A DNA stretch of 50,093 nucleotides, taken from contig PLUM01000018.1 in the NCBI GenBank assembly GCA_003165465.1, positions 21,960 through 72,052 on the forward strand, read 5' to 3'. This DNA comes from Acidobacteriota bacterium (lineage in GTDB: Bacteria; Acidobacteriota; Terriglobia; Acidiferrales; UBA7541). A model generated the notes under the pieces. It had not been told where the DNA came from. It saw only the letters and a list, made by a program, of their open reading frames with translations, and did no database searches. Below, piece by piece: positions 17,684 through 25,966 of the stretch (its first letter is position 1; every line of letters begins with the position of its first letter). The position numbers and the translations under genes are program-made.

Positions 17684-17744
17684 GATGAAACCTGCCCATC
17701 GGTGGAACGCAAAACATCGAGCCAAAGCAAAACGCAGGCATTTC

Positions 17745-17820
17745 GTGGCGCCGGCGTCTCGCCGGCAGGTTTTACAATCTCGACCCATGGCAAAACCTGC
17801 CGGCGAGACGCCGGCGCTAC
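17745..17820. repeat. Inverted-repeat element, 'GCCGGCGTCTCGCCGGC' type
   Basis: 29-bp arms (17745-17773 and 17792-17820) around an 18-bp centre; the arms differ at only a couple of positions. Each arm contains its own GCCGGCG...CGCCGGC palindrome. It has the same architecture as the TTCAGCC family but a different core, and is closest to the element at 20508-20592. Confidence 0.8.
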
Positions 17821-17949
17821 TATAAACCTGCATTTATTCGTGAATCGAAGTGATTGCATTTCATGAAATTAGTTTGTCGTGAGCAATGCGGGCTAATCCT
17901 GAATAATAATCCGCCTGACGCACAAATGCGTTTCGCGTAAACTGATCCC

Positions 17950-18501
17950 ATGACCGCTCCGCGTGAATTGCGGACCGCACGGCTCCTCTTGCGCTCGTTC
18001 GAGCGCGACGATGTCCCCGCCCTGGTGCGCCTTGCCGGAGCAAAAGAAATCGCCGCGACCACCGCGAATATCCCGCACCCGTACGCGGAGGCCGACGCCC
18101 TGGCCTTCCTCAAGAAAGCTGGCGAGGATTTTCTCGAGGGACTTTCCGTGTCCTTCGCCGTCTCGCTTCCGCCGGGGCGTGAACTTTGCGGCTCCGTGGG
18201 GCTTCATATTGCGGCCGCGCACCAGCGCGCGGAACTCGGCTACTCGATCGGCATGCCGTACTGGGGCAAGGGCTACGCCACCGAAGCCGCGTCCCAGGCC
18301 GTCGCATTCGGATTCGACACGCTTGGCCTGCACAGGATTTTCGCCCACCATTTTGAGGGAAACACCGCCTCCGGGCGCGTCCTCGAAAAAATTGGAATGC
18401 GCCACGAAGGACGCTTCTGCAAACACACCCAGAAATACGGCCGGTTTTTCGATCTGGAGAATTACGCCGTGCTGGCGGAGGAATTTCGTCGCGGCAAGTA
18501 A
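17950..18501 (+). CDS. GNAT family N-acetyltransferase (RimJ/RimL type)
   Basis: 183-residue acetyl-CoA dependent transferase. The opening 'ELRTARLLLRSFERDDVPAL' is that of the ribosomal-protein-serine acetyltransferase group. Strand/helix 'GYSIGMPYWGKGYATEAASQ' holds the acetyl-CoA pyrophosphate loop (the Q/R-x-x-G-x-G/A variant GKGYATEA). 'LHRIFAHHFEGNTASGRVLE' with Asn, then 'KIGMRHEGRF', completes the fold. The acceptor may be a protein N-terminus or a small amine; it cannot be read from the sequence. Its 3' end meets the minus-strand Xre gene, with a strong shared terminator hairpin between them. Confidence 0.88.
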   Translation: MTAPRELRTARLLLRSFERDDVPALVRLAGAKEIAATTANIPHPYAEADALAFLKKAGEDFLEGLSVSFAVSLPPGRELCGSVGLHIAAAHQRAELGYSIGMPYWGKGYATEAASQAVAFGFDTLGLHRIFAHHFEGNTASGRVLEKIGMRHEGRFCKHTQKYGRFFDLENYAVLAEEFRRGK

Positions 18502-18507
18502 AAACGT

Positions 18508-18547
18508 AACGGCGCGAACTCCCTGTCCTCGGAGAGTTCGCGCCGTT
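18508..18547. terminator. Bidirectional terminator hairpin between convergent genes
   Basis: 14-bp perfect stem AACGGCGCGAACTC / GAGTTCGCGCCGTT with a 12-base loop, placed between the GNAT stop and the end of the Xre gene. A-run before and CT-rich tail after fit a terminator usable from both sides. Confidence 0.75.
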
Positions 18548-18571
18548 CTCTAAGAATCTCTGCTCGACCGG

Positions 18572-19234
18572 CTACCGGTGGCCCATCACGGATGGGTGAA
18601 TCCGACGCACCAGTTGTTCGACTCGCGATGGCTGAGGCTGCGCCAAAGGACGCAGTGGCCCCACACCCGTCGAGACGTGGTCGCTGATCGCGGCCAGGCG
18701 CTTCAGAATCGATTGCCACTGTTCCCAGTCCAGCTGCCGTAGGAACGGCCGCAACCCCTGGATGAATGCATCCTCCAGCAGTGACTCGCCGTTCGTTTCC
18801 GGAATGAAGAAGCGGTTCAAGCCAACGCCAAGCGCTTCGGAAATTTTTTCAAGGGTTCCAAGGCTGGGCGTCATTTGTCCGCTTTCAATCCGGGACAAGT
18901 AGGACCGGGAAACGCGCGAGCGCGCCTGGAGCTGGCTTTGCGTCATCCCGCGCGATTCGCGCAACTGCCGGATGCGTTGACCAATGTTCTCCACCGTCTC
19001 GCGGTTCGGCCATTTTTCGAAGAGTTGCCGATCGTCGCCTGGAAGCTCCTGCGGCTCCGAAGGAGGAATCAGAAATTCCACCTTTGGCGGCAGCATGTGT
19101 AGGCACCGGCGGCAATTCCCCGTGCGCGTGCGATATTGAACAAGCCCGCAGGTCTTGCAACGGATGACTTCGCGGTCCAGGTCGACATCCACCACGCCAA
19201 CTTTGCTTCCGTTCGTTGCGTTTGTTGTATTCAT
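18572..19234 (-). CDS. Zinc-ribbon and Xre helix-turn-helix regulator
   Basis: 220 residues from ATG 19234; the frame is open further up, but sequence upstream is Ser/Arg-rich and looks non-coding. Residues about 20-45 hold two Cys pairs, 'CKTCGLVQYRTRTGNCRRCL', expected to bind zinc. Residues about 80-140 are an Xre/Cro DNA-binding domain: 'IGQRIRQLRESRGMTQSQLQ', 'SRVSRSYLSRIESGQMTPSL', 'GTLEKISEALGVGLNRFF'. The C-terminal part ('QGLRPFLRQLDWEQWQSILK') is helical. Probably a repressor sensing something through the ribbon or a partner. The target is unknown; the 294-bp divergent gap to the HD gene is the obvious candidate for self-binding. Confidence 0.8.
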   Translation of the reverse strand: MNTTNATNGSKVGVVDVDLDREVIRCKTCGLVQYRTRTGNCRRCLHMLPPKVEFLIPPSEPQELPGDDRQLFEKWPNRETVENIGQRIRQLRESRGMTQSQLQARSRVSRSYLSRIESGQMTPSLGTLEKISEALGVGLNRFFIPETNGESLLEDAFIQGLRPFLRQLDWEQWQSILKRLAAISDHVSTGVGPLRPLAQPQPSRVEQLVRRIHPSVMGHR

Positions 19235-19528
19235 ACGTTTTATTTGTTCCGACACCGGTGCTCCTAGAAGACTATTCCGGTATGCGGATCGAGAGGGACT
19301 ACGTACGTGGGGAAGGCAGCAGCTGGCGCGTTCGCAATCATGGGGGGTTCCGCTCCGGGTGTCAAGTATTTTTTCCATCTTTTTCCATTCGATAACTATA
19401 TCGGCCAAATTTGAAACTTCATTAGAACTTTCTTGTCCGCCGTCAGCCCCCCCGCGCATAACAACGCGCCACATACCGCCCGGTTGCGGTATTCTTAGCA
19501 AGCGGTTTAACACGGATTAGAGGATGCC

Positions 19529-20122
19529 ATGCCGACAAGAAACGATGCCTGGGCGCTGCTCTGCGAATACACGCAAAACGAAAGCTTGCGCAAACATGCG
19601 CTGGCCGTCGAGGCCTGCGTGCGGGCCTATGCGCGCAAATCCGGCGCCGACGAGGAACTCTGGAGCCTTACCGCCCTCTTGCACGACTTCGACTACGAGC
19701 GCTGGCCCAATGACGCGCACAGCCCCACCGAGGAGCACCCCGCGGGCGGATCGGCCATCCTGCGCGAGCGCGGCTACCCCGAGGAAATGATTCGCGCCAT
19801 CCTCACACATGCCGACTACTGCGCCATCCCGCGCCAGACTCCCCTCGAACACACTCTCTTCGCGTGCGACGAACTCGCCGGATTCCTCACCGCCTGCTCG
19901 CTGGTGAAGCCGTCGAAAAGCATCTTCGAGGTCGAAGCGGATTCCGTGAAGCGCAAGCTCAAGGACAAGGCGTTTGCGCGCGGCGTCAATCGCGACGACG
20001 TCCGCAAAGGCGCAGAAGAACTAGCGGTCCCCATCGAGGAGCACATCGCCTTCTGCATCGCCGCCATGCGCGAAGTGGCCGACGCCCTGGGCTTGCGCGG
20101 AACTCACGCAGCGAGTGCGTAG
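19529..20122 (+). CDS. HD domain phosphohydrolase
   Basis: 197-residue metal-dependent hydrolase of the HD superfamily, which cleaves phosphomonoesters or phosphodiesters of nucleotides. The metal ligands appear as His in 'LRKHALAVEACVRAYA', the doublet His-Asp in 'LTALLHDFDYERWP' and further His/Asp in 'ILTHADYCA'. Later helices ('FACDELAGFLTACSLVKPSK', 'SVKRKLKDKAFARGVNRDDV') are typical of a small stand-alone subgroup often called HDIG-like hydrolases. ATG 19529 has GAGGA upstream. A small Zn-ribbon membrane protein follows after 21 bp, probably on the same transcript. Substrate unknown. Confidence 0.85.
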   Translation: MPTRNDAWALLCEYTQNESLRKHALAVEACVRAYARKSGADEELWSLTALLHDFDYERWPNDAHSPTEEHPAGGSAILRERGYPEEMIRAILTHADYCAIPRQTPLEHTLFACDELAGFLTACSLVKPSKSIFEVEADSVKRKLKDKAFARGVNRDDVRKGAEELAVPIEEHIAFCIAAMREVADALGLRGTHAASA

Positions 20123-20143
20123 TCATTTCAGCAGATAGCGACA

Positions 20144-20452
20144 ATGCCGATGAGCAATTACGTGCAAGCATGGAAGGAATACAAGCGGCGAAGGAATCAA
20201 TATCTCGGAACGATTCTCGCATACTTGATAATTGTACCGATCCTCGTCTTCCTCGTGGAGCGGCATAGGAACGAAGTGCTGTTTTTTGCGATCGCCACCC
20301 CTTTGGTCGCCCTTCTGATATACACGCACGAATGCTTTCTCGCGTTTCGGTGTCCACGCTGCGGGAAGAAGTACGATCGGAGATGGCGCTTCAAGTTTAA
20401 CGGTTTCGCTAAGAAGTGTGTCTACTGCGGCCTGCCAAAATATTCCATCTAA
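20144..20452 (+). CDS. Small membrane protein with C-terminal zinc ribbon
   Basis: 102 residues. Two membrane helices ('GTILAYLIIVPILVFLVE' and 'VLFFAIATPLVALLIYTHEC') are followed by a cytosolic ribbon with two Cys pairs, 'FRCPRCGKKYD' and 'KKCVYCGLPKY', spaced for one zinc. N-terminal 'YKRRRNQY' gives the positive-inside signal. Such helix-helix-ribbon proteins are common in soil bacteria and have no fixed function. It lies 21 bp after the HD gene. Start ATG 20144 or the ATG two codons later are equally possible; neither has a strong ribosome binding site. Confidence 0.7.
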   Translation: MPMSNYVQAWKEYKRRRNQYLGTILAYLIIVPILVFLVERHRNEVLFFAIATPLVALLIYTHECFLAFRCPRCGKKYDRRWRFKFNGFAKKCVYCGLPKYSI

Positions 20453-20466
20453 TGGATGCGCGGGTA

Positions 20467-20618
20467 GTGACTCAGTTTGGAAATACCTTGTCATTCCAAT
20501 GATTTGGTTTTGGTAGCGCCGGCATCTTGCCGGCGGTTTTGCGCCGTGACACGGATACGAAAACCGCCGGCAAGATGCCGGCGCTACCAAAACAATCGCG
20601 AACCTCAAACTGAGTCAC
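20467..20618. repeat. Nested inverted repeat with 13-bp outer arms (MITE-like)
   Basis: Outer arms GTGACTCAGTTTG (20467-20479) and CAAACTGAGTCAC (20606-20618) are perfect. Inside, TTTTGGTAGCGCCGGCATC... (20508 on) pairs with its reverse complement ending at 20592 over about 31 bp. The inner part is the same type as 17745-17820. It lies between the Zn-ribbon protein and ispG, where no gene fits. Confidence 0.75.
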
Positions 20619-20690
20619 CACCGGTGCGCGTCATGTTTTGCTGCGGAGTCAGAGGGCTGTTATCATAGAAAAGGTTCGGAACAAACGAAC

Positions 20691-21950
20691 ATGCAGATTT
20701 CCCCCATCACCCGGCGAAAGACGTACGGCGTCAAGGTCGGCCAATACCAAGTCGGCGGCGGCGCGCCGGTCGTCGTTCAGTCGATGACCAACACGGATAC
20801 GGCGGACATCCCCGGGACCGTGGCGCAATGCAAGGAGCTGGCCGATGCCGGCTCGGAACTCGTGCGCATCACGGTGAACATGCCGGAGTCCGCGGCGGCC
20901 GTGGCGGAGATTGTCGCGCGGCTGCGCGATCTGGGTTGCACCGCGCCGATCATCGGCGATTTCCATTACAACGGGCACGTCTTGCTGACGAAATATCCCG
21001 ACTGTGCGCGGGCGCTGGACAAGTACCGCATCAATCCCGGCAACGTGGGTGCGGGCGCGCGGCGCGACGAACAATTTTCCACCATCTGCAAAGTGGCGGT
21101 CGACAACGGCAAGCCCGTGCGCATCGGCGTGAACGGCGGTTCGCTCAACCAGGAACTCGTGATGCGCCGCATGCAGGAGAACACCGACCGCGACCTCGGC
21201 CTGGACTCGGACGAAATCATCAACAACTGCATGGTGCAATCCGCGATCGAATCGACCGAACTTGCGCTCGAGTGCGGCCTGCGCCACGACCAGATCATCA
21301 TTTCCTGCAAGCTCTCGAAGCCGCAAAACCTCATCAAGGTGTACCGCGACCTCTCGCGCAAGACCGAGCAGCCGCTGCACCTGGGCCTCACGGAAGCGGG
21401 CATGGGCACGAAGGGCATCGTGTGGTCCTCGGCGGCCATCGGCATTTTGCTGCAGGAAGGCATCGGCGACACGATTCGCATTTCGCTCACGCCGCGCCCC
21501 GGCGGCGACCGCCGCGAGGAAGTTTACGCCGCGTGCGAACTCATTCAGTCGCTCGGCCTGCGCGCGTTCGCGCCCAGCGTTACGGCCTGCCCCGGCTGCG
21601 GCCGTACCACCAGCACCACGTTCCAGGAACTCGCCGAGCGCATTCAGGGTTATATCCGCGACAACATGCCGCAATGGAAGCAGCAGTACGAAGGCGTCGA
21701 GGACATGACGCTCGCCGTGATGGGCTGCATCGTCAACGGCCCCGGCGAATCCAAAGCCGCGAATATCGGCATCAGCCTCCCCGGCACCGGCGAAGAGCCA
21801 AGCTGCCCCGTCTACATCGACGGCCAAAAATTTGTCACCCTGCACGGCAACTACGACGAACTTTCCGTCGCCTTCCGCAAACTCGTCGACGATTACATCC
21901 ACACAAAGTACGCGCCGAAAACTGCCACGACGGCGTCACCCACCGCGTGA
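20691..21950 (+). CDS. ispG: 4-hydroxy-3-methylbut-2-enyl diphosphate synthase
   Basis: 419-residue iron-sulfur enzyme of the MEP isoprenoid pathway, converting methylerythritol cyclodiphosphate to HMBPP. The N-terminal TIM barrel shows '[20 protein letters not shown]', '[19 protein letters not shown]' and '[19 protein letters not shown]'. The C-terminal cluster domain has '[20 protein letters not shown]' (two Cys) and '[20 protein letters not shown]' (third Cys and the conserved NGPGE). It is the two-domain bacterial form, slightly longer than the E. coli protein (about 372). It is transcribed alone; the next gene on the minus strand ends at the very next base. Confidence 0.96.
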   Translation: MQISPITRRKTYGVKVGQYQVGGGAPVVVQSMTNTDTADIPGTVAQCKELADAGSELVRITVNMPESAAAVAEIVARLRDLGCTAPIIGDFHYNGHVLLTKYPDCARALDKYRINPGNVGAGARRDEQFSTICKVAVDNGKPVRIGVNGGSLNQELVMRRMQENTDRDLGLDSDEIINNCMVQSAIESTELALECGLRHDQIIISCKLSKPQNLIKVYRDLSRKTEQPLHLGLTEAGMGTKGIVWSSAAIGILLQEGIGDTIRISLTPRPGGDRREEVYAACELIQSLGLRAFAPSVTACPGCGRTTSTTFQELAERIQGYIRDNMPQWKQQYEGVEDMTLAVMGCIVNGPGESKAANIGISLPGTGEEPSCPVYIDGQKFVTLHGNYDELSVAFRKLVDDYIHTKYAPKTATTASPTA

Positions 21951-22337
21951 CTATAGCGGACCAATTTTTGTTGTCGCAACCTTGATGCCGATGATTACAC
22001 CCACGACGACGACGGCCACGCCTACTCCAATGGCAATCTTCGCACCCCTGGATAAACCTGGGCCCTGAATCTTCCGAACATCGGTGTAAGAAAGGGACGT
22101 GGCTTGCCCCGCCTTGCTCTCATTCACATCAAAAGAAGATTCATCAATCTTGCTGATGTAGCCCTTGACCATGGTTCCGTTCCCTAACGTCACCCTCACT
22201 TTCGATTTCTCACCTGCGCCGTGCTTCTGCACTTGCGCTTTGATCTTAGCGACTTGCTGCGTTTCCGTCGTTTGGGCAGCGTATCCGGCGCTGCCGAAAA
22301 TCAGCCAGGCAACCAGAAGCAACGATAATGTCCTCAT
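21951..22337 (-). CDS. Exported small protein with C-terminal membrane anchor
   Basis: 128 residues. A signal peptide ('LSLLLVAWLIFGSAGYAAQ') is followed by 'KVRVTLGNGTMVKGYISKID' and 'SFDVNESKAGQATSLSYTDV', an Sm-like or short SH3-like beta pattern often seen in acidobacterial envelope proteins. A C-terminal helix 'IAIGVGVAVVVVGVIIGIKV' should anchor it. So it is probably a periplasmic domain tethered to the inner membrane. Its stop directly abuts the ispG stop, so the two genes converge with no gap; no terminator hairpin is visible between. No function known. Confidence 0.7.
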   Translation of the reverse strand: MRTLSLLLVAWLIFGSAGYAAQTTETQQVAKIKAQVQKHGAGEKSKVRVTLGNGTMVKGYISKIDESSFDVNESKAGQATSLSYTDVRKIQGPGLSRGAKIAIGVGVAVVVVGVIIGIKVATTKIGPL

Positions 22338-22590
22338 GAACTCTCCACTGCTGAAGGGCCAACAGTGATTTCGGGGCCGATTCTTAAAAACGGGTCAATG
22401 CGGGCCTAAACTGCCGTGGATCATATGACAAGAATGGGGTTCATCGTCACAATTTGGGAACGGGATCGGCCAGAAAGGGTGGTGAAAGTGTAAGGACATG
22501 CAGCGCGTGTCCAGCGACAGTGTCCCAGTTTGAACACTTGCCAGACGCAAAATGGGTGTAAAGTACGATTGTTCCCGTGAAGGAGAATCC

Positions 22591-23115
22591 ATGCGAAACC
22601 ACATATTCCCGCTGGCGGCGGTTCTTGCTTTGTCGATGGCGTGCTCCGCGCATGCCGCAGGAAAACCGCGCCCGGCGAAAGACACGCAAACGCAGCCCAC
22701 AAAAATCTGGACAAACGACGATATGGACCTTCTCAGCCGGTTCAGCCTGATTTCCGTCGTCAGGCAGGAAAAAGCGCAAACGGCAACGCCGCCCGCCGCG
22801 CCGGCCAAAACTATTTTCCCGGTGTACGCTTCCCGGCTCGACGATCCCACGTGGTATGCCGCTCAGGCCGCCGCACTCCAAGCCGAACTCGACCAGCGCG
22901 AAGCCGACCTGCAAGAGCAGCAAACGGCCATCGCGCAGGCTGCCAACCGGATTACCACTCCAGGCGTATCTTTAACCGAGAAAGACGCCGGAGTGACGCC
23001 CGCGGCGGGACTCGCGATTCTGCAAGCGCTCGTGCAGGAAACGCAAACCAAGCTCGACGATCTCGCTGACGTCGCCCGCCAACACAGCATTTTGCCCGGC
23101 GCATTGCGCGGGTGA
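22591..23115 (+). CDS. Exported hypothetical protein, Ala/Gln-rich helical
   Basis: 174 residues from ATG 22591, with AAGGAG seven bases before it. Signal peptide: 'PLAAVLALSMACSAHAAG'. The middle 'IWTNDDMDLLSRFSLISVV' is amphipathic. Residues about 90-125 form a likely coiled coil ('AAALQAELDQREADLQEQQT'), and another helical run follows before 'QHSILPGALRG'. This fits a periplasmic coiled-coil or scaffold protein. I do not recognise the family. A repeat element follows directly, and the small subunit of an oxidoreductase begins 150 bp later. Confidence 0.65.
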   Translation: MRNHIFPLAAVLALSMACSAHAAGKPRPAKDTQTQPTKIWTNDDMDLLSRFSLISVVRQEKAQTATPPAAPAKTIFPVYASRLDDPTWYAAQAAALQAELDQREADLQEQQTAIAQAANRITTPGVSLTEKDAGVTPAAGLAILQALVQETQTKLDDLADVARQHSILPGALRG

Positions 23116-23123
23116 AGCAGTAA

Positions 23124-23245
23124 GTAGCGCGGGCTTCAGCCTGCGGGGTTTCGTTCATCGCCAACGAGATCCTCTCGGCCTGCGCGGTTTGCGGCTGTTC
23201 CCCCTCATCAAAATTCTAAACCGCGCATGCTGAAGCCTACGCAAC
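23124..23245. repeat. Degenerate inverted-repeat element, 'GTAGCGCGGGCTTCAGCCTG' type
   Basis: Left arm from 23124 and imperfect right arm ending 23245 (GCTGAAGCCTACGCAAC), with a longer, diverged centre of about 70 bp. Same arm type as 29783-29854. Confidence 0.6.
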
Positions 23246-23266
23246 TTTTGTGGTAGACTCCCGCTC

Positions 23267-23947
23267 ATGCGGCGCAGACAATTTCTCTTTCTTTCCGCGG
23301 CAAGTATCGGCGGCGTGCTCGTGTATACGCTCGACCGCCGCGCCTCGCGCATGTTCGCGCAGGACAAATCCACCCAAACCCTGAAAATTCCGCTGCGCTT
23401 CTTCACCGAGGAAGAAGCGTTGATCGTCGCGGCGGCGGCCTCTCGTATTTTCCCCAGCGACGATTCCGGTCCGGGCGCGAAGGAAGCCGGCGCGGTGATA
23501 TACATCGACCGCCAGCTTGCCGGCCCCTACGGGCGCGACCGCTACCGCTACACGCAAGGCCCGTTTGACGAAACTGCCGCGCGCGAGTTCGGCTATCAGG
23601 GCAAGGAAACGCCGAGCCAGACGTATCGCGAAGGGCTGAAAACCCTGAAGGGCTTCGACAAACTTTCCGTCGAAGAGCAGGACAAGAAATTGCAGCAGAT
23701 CGAAAACACGCACCTCTTCGCCCTGCTCCGCCAAAACACGATCGAAGGAATGTTCTCCGATCCCGTGCACGGCGGCAACGCGGACATGATCGGCTGGCAA
23801 CTCGTCGGCTTCCCCGGCCCGCGCATGAGCAATTACGCCGAAGTCGACAAGCATTTCGGCGAAGCCTTCCGCCCCAAACCCATCAGCCTCGAACAATCCA
23901 TCGGCCGCAAAGTCCGCCCCAGCGAAGACGAGGACAGAAAAGCATGA
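23267..23947 (+). CDS. Gluconate 2-dehydrogenase subunit 3 family protein
   Basis: 226 residues. The N-terminus 'MRRRQFLFLSAASIGGVLVY' is a Tat-like signal (RRRQFL), so a folded protein is exported. The body matches the small 'gamma' subunit of membrane flavoprotein dehydrogenases: 'RFFTEEEALIVAAAASRIFP', 'AKEAGAVIYIDRQLAGPYGR', 'LFALLRQNTIEGMFSDPVHG' and 'GNADMIGWQLVGFPGP'. It helps assemble and export the flavin subunit, which follows with a 4-bp overlap (ATGA). No cytochrome c subunit gene is next to them, so the electron acceptor is unclear. Confidence 0.85.
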   Translation: MRRRQFLFLSAASIGGVLVYTLDRRASRMFAQDKSTQTLKIPLRFFTEEEALIVAAAASRIFPSDDSGPGAKEAGAVIYIDRQLAGPYGRDRYRYTQGPFDETAAREFGYQGKETPSQTYREGLKTLKGFDKLSVEEQDKKLQQIENTHLFALLRQNTIEGMFSDPVHGGNADMIGWQLVGFPGPRMSNYAEVDKHFGEAFRPKPISLEQSIGRKVRPSEDEDRKA

Positions 23948-25740
23948 AGACGCTGCCCTCGACCGACGTCCTGATCATTGGCGGCGGCTGGACCGGCCTG
24001 CTCATGGCCAAGGAACTGAGCGCGCGCACTCCAGTCTCGATCGTCGTGCTCGAGCGCGGCCGCGATCGCCGGCCCGACTACATCAGCGGCATGGACGAGC
24101 TGGATTTTTTTGTCCGCATGCACATGATGCAGGACCCCTCGCGCGAAACACCCACGCTGCGCCACAACGATAACGAGCGCGCCCTGCCCATACGCCAGTA
24201 CGGCGCGTTCCTTCCCGGCTCCGGCGTGGGCGGCACGGGCGAACACTGGGGAGCGGTCTACCCGCGCCTGCTGCCGGATTGCTTCGAACTCCATTCCCAG
24301 ACTGTCGCGCGCTACGGCGAAAAAAAATTACCGCAGGACCAATCGATGCAGGATTGGGGCGTCACGTACGACGAGATGGAGCCGTACTACGCGCGTTCGG
24401 AACGCGAGGTCGGCGTATCGGGAAAAGCCGGCAACCTGAAGGGGAAAAAGATCGAGGGCGGCAACATCTTCGAAGGCTGGCGCAGCGAGGAATATCCGAT
24501 GCCGCCAACCATCACGCCATATCTTTCCGAGCTGTTCCGCGGCGCGGCGAAATCACTGGGCTATCATCCGTACAACAACGCCACGGCTGTCACCAGCCAG
24601 GACTACACAAATCCCGATGGCGTCACGCGCCCCGCCTGCGCCGTCTGCGGATTCTGCGAACGCACGCCATGCATGATCGGCGCGAAGGCGCAGCCCACAA
24701 CCGTCCTGATGCCCGTCCTGCAAAAGCGCAAGAGCGTTACGCTGCGCACGAGCGCGACGGTGCGCCGCATCGTTCATGACACATCGCACGACACATCGCA
24801 CGACACACCCCACGACCCCGCGCAAAAGGGCGGCAAAGCGCGCGGCGTGACTTACATCGACGAATCGGGCGAGGAAGTGTTTCAGCCCGCCGATCTCGTG
24901 ATCCTCTCTTCCTACACGCTCAGCAACAATCACCTGCTGTTTCTTTCCGGCATCGGAACGCCCTACGATCCCGCCACCGGCAAGGGCACGCTCGGAAAAA
25001 ATCTGACGCATCAGGTCGCGTTCGGCGTGCAGGCGTTTCTCCCCAAGCCGCTCAATAAATTCATGGGCGCGGGCGGCACGGGCGTGCGCATCGCGGACTT
25101 TGACGCTGACGTCTTCGACCACTCCAATCTTCCGTTTATTCGCGGCGGCATGATCGGAGCCATGAGCGTGGGCACGCAGCCGCTCTCGACCTTCGGCAAC
25201 GTGCCGCGCTCGATGAAGCTGCCGCGCTGGGGCGCGGAATGGAAGAAAGCCGCGATCGATTATTTCGACCGCACCGGCGTCGTCTCATTTTCCGGCGAGC
25301 AGATTCCCTACAAGGGCAACCACTTCGATCTCGACCCCACCTACAAAAATCCCCTGGGCGATCCGCTGCTGCGCATGACGGTCAACTGGCGGGAAAACGA
25401 ACGAAAGATGGTCGAGTTCATGAACGAAAAAATGGTCGAGCTAGGCCACGCCATGGGCGCGAAAGAAGTGACCCCGTTCCCCGGCTACGCCGATTATGAC
25501 GTGACGCGCTACCAGTCAACGCACATCCAGGGCGGCACCATGATGGCCACGTCTCCCGACCGCGGCGTCGTAAACACCTACACGCAGCACTGGGACATCT
25601 CCAACCTCTTCGTCCTGGGCGCCTCCACATTCCCCAACTCCGGCTCGTCCAACCCGACGCCAACAATCCTGGCGCTAACCTATCGCACGGCCGACGCCAT
25701 CGTGGAAAAGTATCTGAAGAAACCGGGAATGCTGGCGTAA
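23944..25740 (+). CDS. GMC family oxidoreductase, FAD subunit
   Basis: 598-residue large subunit of a membrane sugar/alcohol dehydrogenase, oxidising a hydroxyl group and feeding electrons to the respiratory chain. FAD-binding 'DVLIIGGGWTGLLMAKEL' at the N-terminus; 'GSGVGGTGEHWGAVYPRLL' next; a Cys-rich 'CAVCGFCERTPCMIG' that in gluconate dehydrogenases may carry a cluster; and C-terminal 'THIQGGTMMATSPDRGVV' and 'FVLGASTFPNSGSSNPTPTI' with the catalytic His and Asn. Translation overlaps the small subunit. A run HDTSHDTSHDTPHDP encoded by a 12-bp tandem repeat interrupts a surface region. Sugar specificity unknown. Confidence 0.87.
   Translation: MKTLPSTDVLIIGGGWTGLLMAKELSARTPVSIVVLERGRDRRPDYISGMDELDFFVRMHMMQDPSRETPTLRHNDNERALPIRQYGAFLPGSGVGGTGEHWGAVYPRLLPDCFELHSQTVARYGEKKLPQDQSMQDWGVTYDEMEPYYARSEREVGVSGKAGNLKGKKIEGGNIFEGWRSEEYPMPPTITPYLSELFRGAAKSLGYHPYNNATAVTSQDYTNPDGVTRPACAVCGFCERTPCMIGAKAQPTTVLMPVLQKRKSVTLRTSATVRRIVHDTSHDTSHDTPHDPAQKGGKARGVTYIDESGEEVFQPADLVILSSYTLSNNHLLFLSGIGTPYDPATGKGTLGKNLTHQVAFGVQAFLPKPLNKFMGAGGTGVRIADFDADVFDHSNLPFIRGGMIGAMSVGTQPLSTFGNVPRSMKLPRWGAEWKKAAIDYFDRTGVVSFSGEQIPYKGNHFDLDPTYKNPLGDPLLRMTVNWRENERKMVEFMNEKMVELGHAMGAKEVTPFPGYADYDVTRYQSTHIQGGTMMATSPDRGVVNTYTQHWDISNLFVLGASTFPNSGSSNPTPTILALTYRTADAIVEKYLKKPGMLA
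24778..24813 (+). repeat. 12-bp tandem repeat within the GMC gene
   Basis: GACACATCGCAC twice, then GACACACCCCAC, three in-frame units coding for Asp-Thr-Ser-His repeats. A copy change would add or remove four residues without a frameshift. Confidence 0.8.
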
Positions 25741-25966
25741 TTGCGATGGACAATTTCACATTAACGCAATCTTCCAAACTAACGATGTCTCAGCAATACG
25801 TGGATTGATCCAAATTTTTGCCTGCGGTGACTTACGTTTACTGGATTGGTGCATCATTTTTAGACTCGTTCTGCGAACTCAATGACTCGGACAACTGTTT
25901 AGCTGGATGCGGCTCTTTAATCCCCTTTTTGGGCCCCCTCTCAGCGGTGAGATTCTTAAGCATCGC

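Noticed and set aside
20649..21985. Long open frames on both other tracks across ispG
   Set aside because: IspG has all catalytic motifs; the other frames are low-complexity shadows.
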